NCBI GenBank assembly: GCA_002311665.1
Contig: DBYX01000022.1
Span: forward strand, 62,001 to 126,000
Length of the DNA: 64,000 nt
Direction of reading: 5' to 3'
Source: Lachnoclostridium sp. UBA1175
Lineage (GTDB): Bacteria; Bacillota; Clostridia; Lachnospirales; Lachnospiraceae
In this document: one piece after another, positions 26,539 through 34,026 of the stretch
Numbering within the stretch: position 1 is the stretch's first letter
Layout: the number at the start of each line of letters is the position of its first letter
Program-made: the position numbers and the translations under genes
Notes under the pieces: model-generated
Seen by the model: only the letters and a program-made list of their open reading frames with translations
Databases searched by the model: none
Told to the model about the DNA's origin: nothing

Positions 26539-27471
26539 TCAATCATCTTCCGGGAACTGCAGTTCCAACAGAAAATGCTTCTCTCTCTTCTCCTCCGGCG
26601 GCAAAGTCATATAATCCCTGCCGTATAGTTTTCGCAGATAATCCTTGTAGTCTTTCGGGATCGCCCAACGGTGTCCCTCAAAGTTCGCGAGGATCCTGCG
26701 GATCATTCCCTCGCGAGAGTAAGTCTCTTTGAAATAATGCCCACGCCCGGATGGGATGCCGACTCGTTTCGTCTTTCTGTTCCTGCACAGGCTGTAGCAG
26801 GCGTTGGTTATGATCGACCACCGCCGGACACTCAGGAATGAGATCAATGAGCCGATGAAGATTTTCCGCTCAAAGGTCTTTCTGACCTCCGGTGCGCCGT
26901 CTTCCAACTTCCGGTAAAACTCCCTGTTTTCGTAAAATCTTCTGCAGGAGAGCAGAAACCCCGTCCCCATGCAAAGCACGCCGTGGAGCCAATATAAAAG
27001 CGGGTTATCAAAGTAGTTTTCGATGGGAAACAGATCGATGGCAAAGCCGCATTCCTTCATCCCGACATCATCACGACTTCGCGCGACGCTGCCTCGCAGA
27101 CGCACCTTCCCCGTTACATTACCGTATTCCGGATCGTAGCAGTTTTGAACGTGATACCGATCACCGTATCGCTCGCGGAGCGCGTCCGCCAACCGCTTCA
27201 TATCGCCGGAACGGATGTTGAGATCGATGTCGTCGTCCCACGGAATGAAGCCGCCGTGTCGTACTGCGCCGAGCACGGTGCCTCCGGAGAGTTGGTAGTA
27301 TATCTTCTTCTCCTCACAGACCGCGATTATGTCTTCGGCCATGTGCAACAGCGTCTCCTGGTACCGCACCAGTGTCTCGCCGTCGACCCGGATCAGCTGT
27401 TCCGAATCCGATCGGAGGTTTTTCAATGTCTCAAAGGTCGATAGTTTCATACTCTCCCCGCGGGGGCTCAT
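26539..27471 (-). CDS. LicD family phosphotransferase (second copy)
   Basis: A second LicD protein, about 310 residues, with YYQLSGGTVLGAVRHGG and IPWDDDIDLNI. It has an N-terminal extension of about 60 residues not seen in its neighbour, and differs from it clearly outside the core, so the two are old paralogues rather than a recent copy. The ATG at 27471 overlaps the stop of the priming transferase in ATGA and has GGAAGGGG upstream; an ATG at 27450 is the alternative. The two LicD enzymes may act in sequence, as fukutin and FKRP do, or on different acceptor sugars. Confidence 0.91.
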   Translation of the reverse strand: MSPRGESMKLSTFETLKNLRSDSEQLIRVDGETLVRYQETLLHMAEDIIAVCEEKKIYYQLSGGTVLGAVRHGGFIPWDDDIDLNIRSGDMKRLADALRERYGDRYHVQNCYDPEYGNVTGKVRLRGSVARSRDDVGMKECGFAIDLFPIENYFDNPLLYWLHGVLCMGTGFLLSCRRFYENREFYRKLEDGAPEVRKTFERKIFIGSLISFLSVRRWSIITNACYSLCRNRKTKRVGIPSGRGHYFKETYSREGMIRRILANFEGHRWAIPKDYKDYLRKLYGRDYMTLPPEEKREKHFLLELQFPEDD

Positions 27472-29585
27472 TTCCCCTTCCCTTTCACCTTCCTCATCAC
27501 AAACCGCGCACCCTTGCTGATCCAATTCTGCTTCTCAAGGAAAATGTACGGGATATCCTTATACTTGATCTTGTTTGTTTCTATCCACACATCCAGCAAA
27601 CGCTCAGCTACGAACCCGAACACACGCTTGTCATTCTCGTCGTAATCGCTGATGTCCAGCCGTTTCTCCAACTCAAAAAGCACATCAAAAAGCCACTCAC
27701 AATATCGGTCCGACAGCTCCTTCTTCATGATAAACATATTGAACCGGTGTCCCTTCGTCCTCTTCATCACCGCATCATACGCGGCAAGATACCCGGGATG
27801 GCGCTCCTCTATAATCCGGCGTGTCTCCTCCAGATCGATCTCGTGATGCGCGTGAATGTACTGCTTATAGTTCGTCTCGATCCAGTAGTGTCTCCGCTTC
27901 GGAAGCAGTACGTCAACACCGTCGAACAGGCCTCTCGCCTGGTCAAGCGTGAGAACGTCCTTGCGGTCTCCGGCGCTGCGCTGCGCCGTAAAATGCCTCC
28001 GGTAATGGGCCAGTCCCAGATACTCGCAATCCAGGTTTTTCCACGCCCAATACAGCCCCGTCAGCTCACAGTAGTTAGCATTTTTCGCACTGATGTTATC
28101 ACCGGTATTGTCCGGCGTATAACCAAGGTCCTCTCTGCCCTCCGCGCCGACCTGCAACGGAACATACATCTCATCCGTCGGCATCCAGTACTCCTTGTGC
28201 GCGGCCACGACAACGCGGATGTCTGCCTCGATCTCCTCACCCATTTTCTCACTGTTGATCATCGCCCACGGGAACGTCTCGAGGAGGATGCGCAGATCCA
28301 GAAGCGGGCTCCAGTTGTCGATGTACCACAGATCCAGCTCGATGCGCTTCCGTATGCTTGTATCACCGCGGTAGCCATTCACCTGCGCCCAACCCGTCAT
28401 ACCGGGCTTCACCTGGTGCTTGACCATATAAAGAGGGATCTCCTCTTTGAATTTTTCGACGAAATACGGGAGCTCCGGACGCGGCCCGACCAGACTCATA
28501 TCGCCGCGCAGAACATTGATCAACTGCGGCAGCTCGTCAAGACTTGTCTTCCGGATGAAGGACCCGAACTTGGTTCTTCTCTTGTCCCCCCTCGTGCTCC
28601 ACGCGGTGTCCGATTCGCTATTCACGACCATCGAGCGAAACTTCAGCATATAAAATCTCTTGCGGTTATATCCGACTCTCTCCTGGCGGAAGAAGACCGG
28701 TCCCGGGCTGGAAAGCTTAACGCCGATCGCCAAAACGATGAACAGCGGGCTGAGGACCGCGAGTCCTATAGCACTTACAAGAAGGTCAAAACCGCGCTTA
28801 AGCCACGCCCAGCCGATCGCCTCCAGCCGGTTTGCGCGCATGTTTACCAGTTTGGTTCTTCCGATATTCTCAAACACCGGATGCGCGGGAATAATGTCAT
28901 TATAGAACGGAACGACGAAGTATTTGACGCCGCTTTTCTCACACGCCGAGATCATCTTCGTGATGTTTCCGTACTGCTCCGGCTCGAGCGCGATCACTAC
29001 CTCATCGATGTTCGAACCGTTCAGCAGCTTCTCCAGATCCTCATTATCATCTATGACCTGATCAATCTGGATACCGAGTTCCGGCTCATTACCGAGGTCT
29101 TCCCTGTACTGTTTCGCAAGCCTTCCGTTGCCAACCAGGATCTCGTGCTTAATGTTGTACCCGGACTGTCTCAACCGATTCAACACCGCTCTTGTTCCGA
29201 TCTGTTTCGCGCTCAGGAGAAACAGGGTCAGCGCATAGAAGATTGCGATGATACCACGGGATACATCCTCGATCTTAAACACGAAGATCGTGGCCGTGAT
29301 TGCAAAAATCGTAAGCGTGGTGGCAAGGAACAGTGTCCTGAGCTTCCACGAAAGTCTCTTGACACGTGTCGTGCGATAGAACCCCGATATCGAGAGCACA
29401 AAGATCAGCCCCGCCGCATAGAACAGCGACGCGATGATCATCGGGCGGCTCAAGCCACGGTTTTCCCACGAACCGTTGAGGACGCGAAGACGAAACCATG
29501 CGGAGAAGATGTACGAGGCAACCACCAGAAGAAAGTCGATCGTTGCGCTGATCCGATTCAGATATGTTTGATTTTTCTTGATCAT
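27468..29585 (-). CDS. Priming sugar-phosphate transferase fused to DUF4422
   Basis: A 705-residue protein. Residues 1-448 form a polyisoprenyl-phosphate hexose-1-phosphate transferase of the WbaP/CpsE type: about four membrane helices, a CoA-binding-like domain (HEILVGNGRLAKQ near 147-159) and a catalytic domain with MLKFRSM, DELPQLINVLRGDMSLVGPRPE (about 350-371) and QVKPGMTGWAQVNG. Residues about 453-690 are a DUF4422 domain (VVVAAHKEY, YCELTGLYWAWKN, YLGLAHYRRHF), predicted to be a glycosyltransferase. The protein could therefore start the lipid-linked unit and add the second sugar. It is the second gene of the glycan operon. DNA across the junction is continuous, with no sign of a frameshift. 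Confidence 0.92.
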   Translation of the reverse strand: MIKKNQTYLNRISATIDFLLVVASYIFSAWFRLRVLNGSWENRGLSRPMIIASLFYAAGLIFVLSISGFYRTTRVKRLSWKLRTLFLATTLTIFAITATIFVFKIEDVSRGIIAIFYALTLFLLSAKQIGTRAVLNRLRQSGYNIKHEILVGNGRLAKQYREDLGNEPELGIQIDQVIDDNEDLEKLLNGSNIDEVVIALEPEQYGNITKMISACEKSGVKYFVVPFYNDIIPAHPVFENIGRTKLVNMRANRLEAIGWAWLKRGFDLLVSAIGLAVLSPLFIVLAIGVKLSSPGPVFFRQERVGYNRKRFYMLKFRSMVVNSESDTAWSTRGDKRRTKFGSFIRKTSLDELPQLINVLRGDMSLVGPRPELPYFVEKFKEEIPLYMVKHQVKPGMTGWAQVNGYRGDTSIRKRIELDLWYIDNWSPLLDLRILLETFPWAMINSEKMGEEIEADIRVVVAAHKEYWMPTDEMYVPLQVGAEGREDLGYTPDNTGDNISAKNANYCELTGLYWAWKNLDCEYLGLAHYRRHFTAQRSAGDRKDVLTLDQARGLFDGVDVLLPKRRHYWIETNYKQYIHAHHEIDLEETRRIIEERHPGYLAAYDAVMKRTKGHRFNMFIMKKELSDRYCEWLFDVLFELEKRLDISDYDENDKRVFGFVAERLLDVWIETNKIKYKDIPYIFLEKQNWISKGARFVMRKVKGKGK

Positions 29586-29621
29586 TCTCGCGATCTCCTT
29601 TCCGGGGAATGCCCGTATTAC

Positions 29622-30968
29622 TTACTTTGCGTAAAATCGATCCCTGCAAACCATTCCGAGGATAATGAAGAAGAACGGTGCCGTATAATACATCGTATTG
29701 CCGACAAAAGAAGAAGCAATATATCCTGCAGAGGCGATAAAACATGCAAGGCTCACGGAGTCGGTCTTCCGTATGCGGGGGAACATGCCGAACATAACGA
29801 AACACAGCCCCGCAAAATACAGCAACCCCGCAGGTATCCCGAAGAACACCGACCACTGCAGATACTCATTGTGCGGCCTGTCGTTCATTCCGTTGGTTCC
29901 CGCTCGAAGCTGTTCTTCGATCCCGTCGACGCCCCAGCCGAACACCGGTCTTTCCTTGATGTGATCAACCGTGAGCGTCCAAAGCAACCACCTACCGGTG
30001 CCTGCATTTTTCGCTTTCTCGTCATCCGCTGCAATGTTGCCGATATCGTCCACAAGCTTTGTGACATCTTTCGCCGCGCTGTGGTTAAACAGATGCATCG
30101 AAACCGTGATGACGACAAATGCTCCGCACACAATCAGCGCCCGGATAATCTCCCCGCGGTTTCTTCTCCCGATGATCACAACCGCCGTGCCGAATACAAG
30201 CGCGGCGATAACCGCAAGGTAGCACCCGAATGTGTTATTCAGGATTAATATCACGTTGTCTGTAACGAATACGACTGCACAGAGAACCCGCAACCACACC
30301 TGTTCGCCGGCCGCAATGAACAATGCCGCGGAAACAAGAATGGCAAGGACAAGATAATATCCGTAATGATTGAATTGATGAAAGATGGCAGCCACTCCTT
30401 CGCTGTCACTGAACACCTCGAGCGGCGATGTGAAATACCCGATCAACACCAGTATGCCGATGATCAGGTTGGTTCCGAGAAATACGATGCACAGTGCTTT
30501 TCTCAGACGATCCGATTGAAGCACGACACCCAGGAAGAAGTACCCGATCAGGTATAGAATAAATGTGAACAGACTCTCGCTTCTGTAGTTGTCGCCGACA
30601 TACGCGATCTCGGTGAATCCGTTGACGGTCTGGCTTATGTAGATCCACAGCGCAAGTGCGCCGAACACAGCCAGCGGAAGGAATACCTTCGGTTTTCTTC
30701 CCTGCTGCCACTCCCTCTTCACATGAAGCAGCAACAGTCCCCAGAGAAGGATTGCGACAATCGCCGCGAGAACGTTGATGATCCCGATCGTATTCGGGTA
30801 TGTGCGAAGGGGACCGAACGGCGTCTCCTTATGCGGTGCGATAAACTCCCTAACGGTCTGAACCAACGGGCTGATCATAAAAAGACACAGAACGAAAAAG
30901 ACAAGGATCTCGAGGTATTGCTCCTTGCCGGTCCGCCCGGTTTTGTTGTCTGCGGAATCCACTTTCAT
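29622..30968 (-). CDS. O-antigen ligase/polymerase family membrane protein (Wzy/WaaL-like)
   Basis: A membrane protein of about 448 residues with some 11-12 hydrophobic segments and a large periplasmic-type loop containing WGVDGIEEQLRAG and HNEYLQWSVFFGIPAG, the H-N-x-x-L pattern of the O-antigen ligase family. In a Gram-positive cell it more likely polymerises flipped repeat units or ligates them to a carrier than to lipid A. The ATG at 30968 was chosen; a GTG seven codons upstream is less likely. It is the first gene after the operon promoter. Confidence 0.88.
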   Translation of the reverse strand: MKVDSADNKTGRTGKEQYLEILVFFVLCLFMISPLVQTVREFIAPHKETPFGPLRTYPNTIGIINVLAAIVAILLWGLLLLHVKREWQQGRKPKVFLPLAVFGALALWIYISQTVNGFTEIAYVGDNYRSESLFTFILYLIGYFFLGVVLQSDRLRKALCIVFLGTNLIIGILVLIGYFTSPLEVFSDSEGVAAIFHQFNHYGYYLVLAILVSAALFIAAGEQVWLRVLCAVVFVTDNVILILNNTFGCYLAVIAALVFGTAVVIIGRRNRGEIIRALIVCGAFVVITVSMHLFNHSAAKDVTKLVDDIGNIAADDEKAKNAGTGRWLLWTLTVDHIKERPVFGWGVDGIEEQLRAGTNGMNDRPHNEYLQWSVFFGIPAGLLYFAGLCFVMFGMFPRIRKTDSVSLACFIASAGYIASSFVGNTMYYTAPFFFIILGMVCRDRFYAK

Positions 30969-31013
30969 AGTATGCGTATCCACCCCCAAGTAGACTTACG
31001 TATAGTTATTTAT

Positions 31014-31042
31014 ATAGTACCATAAACACGGCAATCCCGCAA
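31014..31042 (-). promoter_or_regulatory. Putative promoter of the glycan operon
   Basis: On the minus strand TTGCGG (31042-31037), a 17-bp spacer and TACTAT (31019-31014), about 45 bases before the first gene. The next eleven genes downstream are closely spaced with no terminator seen, so this may drive about 16 kb. Confidence 0.6.
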
Positions 31043-31071
31043 CTAAAGGACACACAAATAACCCGCCGCGG

Positions 31072-31114
31072 ACACATAAATAAAGCCGTCAGCCGCGCAA
31101 TTGCGGCTGACGGC
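31072..31114 (-). terminator. Terminator of the separate pilin-like gene
   Basis: A stem with outer arms 31085-31094 and 31105-31114 is followed on the minus strand by TTTATTTATG. It lies 25 bases past the stop of the Thr-Pro-rich pilin-like gene. Confidence 0.8.
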
Positions 31115-31138
31115 ATCATCTGCAGAATCTGCTTTCGA

Positions 31139-32227
31139 TCACTTGTAATAGATAATCTTCACGCATTCAAATTTGAATCCGGAATTATCGTTGACCTTGA
31201 TACAGACCTTCTTCACTCCGAGATTCTTGCCAAACTCCCTGAATTCACCTACAGTGAAATCATAAGTAAGCTCATCTCCCTTATCCGGAACTGAATCAAG
31301 CTTAAACTCGTATCCGTCCGCGGGAACGAACACATCCAGACCGATACCGCCGATGACCTGTCCCTTCTTCGCCTCGACCTCGTCATCGCTTCTTGAAACT
31401 ACAACTCTGAATACGGCGTCATCCGGATAGGCCACCATCGTGTTGATAACGACCGAGCCCGTGTTGGTCGTATTATTCTCAAGCTTAGTAACAACTGTCG
31501 GCTCCTTCTCACCCGGGGTCGGAGTAGGTGTATCTACGGGCTGCGTAGGCTCCGGAGTAGGAGTAGCATCCCCGCCCGGCGTTACTTCCGATGTCGTAGG
31601 CGTCGGGATCGGAGTCGGAGTATTCGTAGGCTTCGGCGTAGGCGTGCTTGTCGGCAGTTCCACATCGTGACCCGCATACTTCGCAAAATACTCGATCGTC
31701 TTTCCGTTCAGCGGTGTGTCCTTCGTATCGTATGTATTTTTATCTCCGACCTGTGCTCGGACCGTCGTGCGTACGAGGCCCTTGGCCGTATCCTTGTCGA
31801 CAAGGTCGATGACAAACGTCACCACATGGTTCGCAACCACCTGCATCCCGTCGTTCTGCGGCTTGTCACCTTCCGCCATCTTACGGATGACATTCTCGTC
31901 GGTTCCGTAATCGGCCGTGTTCTTTTCGATCATATATACTTTGCCCGAAGCAGAATCAAAATGGAAGATCTGGCTCTTCTCCGAACCGACGAAACGAATG
32001 TAGTTCTCCTCGTCATAATTTACATCGAGATCCGCCGCGCGCGCATAGCCGTCCACCCGGTTCAAAAGATCCTCAACGACCTTCTTCGCCTCGAGTTCTT
32101 CCTTGGACGGTCCGTCTGTGTTCTTGGTGAGCTTCACAACAAGCAACAGACCTACGACAACCGCCACAAGAATCACGGCAGCCACAACGATCTCAACAGT
32201 CGATAAGCCGGTGTTCTTACGCTTCAT
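31139..32227 (-). CDS. Type IV pilin-like protein with Thr-Pro-rich linker
   Basis: A 362-residue secreted protein with a class III signal: basic MKRKNTG, cleavage before L, Glu at mature position +5 (LSTVE) and a hydrophobic helix. A conserved-looking domain of about 150 residues is followed by a Thr-Pro-rich linker (about 192-242, repeated TPTP) and a C-terminal domain of about 120 residues that could be a beta-sandwich. Two overlapping N-X-T sequons (Asn251, Asn252) lie just after the linker. It is monocistronic with its own promoter, a leader of about 150 bases and a terminator, unlike the rest of the pilus set. It could be a tip adhesin or a surface pseudopilin; the C-terminal domain is not recognised. 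Confidence 0.85.
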   Translation of the reverse strand: MKRKNTGLSTVEIVVAAVILVAVVVGLLLVVKLTKNTDGPSKEELEAKKVVEDLLNRVDGYARAADLDVNYDEENYIRFVGSEKSQIFHFDSASGKVYMIEKNTADYGTDENVIRKMAEGDKPQNDGMQVVANHVVTFVIDLVDKDTAKGLVRTTVRAQVGDKNTYDTKDTPLNGKTIEYFAKYAGHDVELPTSTPTPKPTNTPTPIPTPTTSEVTPGGDATPTPEPTQPVDTPTPTPGEKEPTVVTKLENNTTNTGSVVINTMVAYPDDAVFRVVVSRSDDEVEAKKGQVIGGIGLDVFVPADGYEFKLDSVPDKGDELTYDFTVGEFREFGKNLGVKKVCIKVNDNSGFKFECVKIIYYK

Positions 32228-32336
32228 AGGTATCATCCCCTTTGTTAAGTATATTCAAGTTCTGCATTCTCTGCTTTCTTTCAACGGGTTCGCCAGGGTA
32301 AAGACGAACGAAACGGTTTTGCTATAACACAATCTG

Positions 32337-32359
32337 AACCCACTCCAAGGAGCCGGTTC
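32337..32359 (-). other. Leader hairpin of the pilin-like gene
   Basis: In the leader of about 150 bases, arms GAACC/GGTTC and CTCC/GGAG form a stem-loop close to the predicted 5' end of the transcript. A 5'-terminal hairpin may stabilise the mRNA. No known riboswitch family was recognised in the rest of the leader. Confidence 0.45.
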
Positions 32360-32385
32360 ATAATAATCGTACACTTATCACTAAT

Positions 32386-32414
32386 ATATTATGCTTTGGC
32401 TCGCGAATTGTCAA
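32386..32414 (-). promoter_or_regulatory. Strong sigma-A promoter of the pilin-like gene
   Basis: On the minus strand a perfect TTGACA (32414-32409), a 17-bp spacer and TAATAT (32391-32386), in AT-rich DNA. It is the closest match to consensus in the pilus region. Confidence 0.85.
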
Positions 32415-32466
32415 ATATTACTTACCGCAAAGAGAACAAAAAATCGTACAAAACTATGTTTTTTCG

Positions 32467-32505
32467 GGAAAACTAACGATTGACTGCCAAGCAGGCAGTC
32501 AATCG
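32467..32505 (-). terminator. Terminator at the end of the pil operon
   Basis: A perfect 12-bp stem (32477-32488 with 32494-32505, five-base loop) is followed on the minus strand by TTAGTTTTCC. It lies 46 bases past the stop of the last minor pilin gene and separates the operon from the independently promoted pilin-like gene. Confidence 0.8.
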
Positions 32506-32550
32506 CTCGTATTTCATCACATAAATCCAAAATAATGTTGTGACTGTCGA

Positions 32551-33411
32551 TCACTTGCTGATGCTCGTGATGCAGATGTCGTCCGGATTGAGATCTCCGG
32601 AAGATGTGGCCACGCGGAACATTACATTTGCACCGTTATTCCAGGCGCCGCTTGTCTTGCAGTGCACGGTGAGAACTCCGGTGATCTTGTTGTAATGAAT
32701 ATTGTTCGCAGAGATCGCTGCGATACCGGACAACGCAGTCACACTGTTGATATCCTTGTTGCCGACCGAAAGCTTGAATCGGATCGTAATATCCGTGTTG
32801 GTAGGAATACCTGCACCGGTGTTCTGCACAAGCGTGTACTTGACGACCTTTTTCGCACTAACCGTTTCTTCCGTCTCCGTCTCGGTAACCTGATCATGGA
32901 AGTCGCCCGCATCCGCTCCGGTATTGCGGAGGAACACATTCTTCGTCATCGACGCCTCACGGCTGCCGTATTTGACGCGCATTCCCATCGTGACATAGCC
33001 GTCGTCGTAGTGTGATGTGTCAAGCAGGAACGACTCCACATGGTCCGCAAGAAGGTTGTTTGCACTCGTTATGGAAGTTTCCGCTTCCGACGCACCGAAC
33101 TCCTTCGCATACAGACTGTTGCCGACGAGCTGCACGACATACTTCTTCGTCTTGTTGGCGATCGTCGCCTTCTTCGTGGAGGACGTGTACGTCACTCCGC
33201 AGTTGGCGTCCACAAGCATATTGCTTACCATCGCAAAGGTGGTCTGCAGTTCCGACTGAACTTCCACTTCCTTGCTGGAACTCGAGTAATACTTGGTCGA
33301 AAGGTTGATCAACGCAAGTATACCGATCATCGCAACGGAAAGCGCCGCAACCGAGACAAGCAACTCGACGAGAGACATACCTTGGTTCCGAACTGTTTTC
33401 ACTTCGTTCAT
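32551..33411 (-). CDS. Minor type IV prepilin, PilW-like
   Basis: A 286-residue prepilin. The leader ends NQG before MSLVE (Glu +5) and the hydrophobic helix VELLVSVAALSVAMIGILAL. The mature domain is larger than that of a major pilin and contains KYTLVQNTGAGIP, which could be a beta-sandwich. Minor pilins of the PilW/PilV group prime pilus assembly at the inner membrane. AGGAGGG is positioned for the ATG at 33411. It is the last gene of the operon, 13 bases from its neighbour. Assignment rests on the signal sequence and position, not on the divergent C-terminal domain. Confidence 0.87.
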   Translation of the reverse strand: MNEVKTVRNQGMSLVELLVSVAALSVAMIGILALINLSTKYYSSSSKEVEVQSELQTTFAMVSNMLVDANCGVTYTSSTKKATIANKTKKYVVQLVGNSLYAKEFGASEAETSITSANNLLADHVESFLLDTSHYDDGYVTMGMRVKYGSREASMTKNVFLRNTGADAGDFHDQVTETETEETVSAKKVVKYTLVQNTGAGIPTNTDITIRFKLSVGNKDINSVTALSGIAAISANNIHYNKITGVLTVHCKTSGAWNNGANVMFRVATSSGDLNPDDICITSISK

Positions 33412-33424
33412 GGCGTCCCTCCTC

Positions 33425-33952
33425 TCAGTATGAAACCTTGCCGGTCAGCTTGGTAAGATGCAAGGTAACCGACTTGGATCCGTTGCTAAAACGAATGCTC
33501 TCGATGACTCTGTCCGTCGTGGGAACCAGATTTCCCTTGTCGGTGGCGCTGGCACCGCCGTTTATATATGCTTCACTGAAAGCACCGGATTCGCGGTTGT
33601 AGTAGATGCGGATCACATCGACGGAGCCTGCATTCACCGTGCTGCCCCCGTATCCGACCGAGACGCTGATCTTATTGCTCACCGTCACTCTGTCAAGAAC
33701 CGTCTCGTCCGATGCGTGGATCGTGAACACGGTATCACCGTCCGAGTTCTCCTGGATCTGCATATAGCAGTTGTCCTTACTCATCGCGATCGTCTGGGCT
33801 GTCTGGAACTGCCCTCTGACATCGCTCGCTGCGTTGCTGACCTTCTGCCTTGATACGACCGTGACGCTGATCCCGACAACGGAAACCAACACGCCCATGA
33901 TCGCGATCACGACGATCAGCTCGATCAGCGATAAGCCTTCATTCCGTTTCAT
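33425..33952 (-). CDS. Minor type IV prepilin, FimT/GspH-like
   Basis: A 175-residue prepilin: MKRNEG, cleavage before LSLIE, and the helix LIELIVVIAIMGVLVSVVGISV. After the helix, RGQFQTAQTIAMSKDNCYMQ resembles the FimT/GspH pattern of an alpha-helix leading into a beta-sheet domain. One N-G-S sequon lies near the C-terminus. It should be cleaved and N-methylated by the PilD enzyme encoded in the same operon. A small hairpin (33971-33986) sits in the gap before it. Confidence 0.88.
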   Translation of the reverse strand: MKRNEGLSLIELIVVIAIMGVLVSVVGISVTVVSRQKVSNAASDVRGQFQTAQTIAMSKDNCYMQIQENSDGDTVFTIHASDETVLDRVTVSNKISVSVGYGGSTVNAGSVDVIRIYYNRESGAFSEAYINGGASATDKGNLVPTTDRVIESIRFSNGSKSVTLHLTKLTGKVSY

Positions 33953-34026
33953 ATAATCTCCTCTCTCCCTGCAGGCGCCCGCCTGCTACTTCGTACAACG
34001 AAGCCCTATTCATCGTAGGAAGACCA

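Noticed and set aside
27372..30248. A 958-codon open frame on the plus strand
   Set aside because: It is fully antisense to the priming transferase, LicD and ligase genes, has Arg/His/Asp-rich composition typical of GC-rich shadows, and no ribosome-binding site or recognisable motif.
31139..32379. c-di-GMP riboswitch in the leader of the pilin-like gene
   Set aside because: Clostridial pilin genes can be controlled by such riboswitches, but the leader lacks the conserved GEMM-I or class II sequence blocks as far as I can see.
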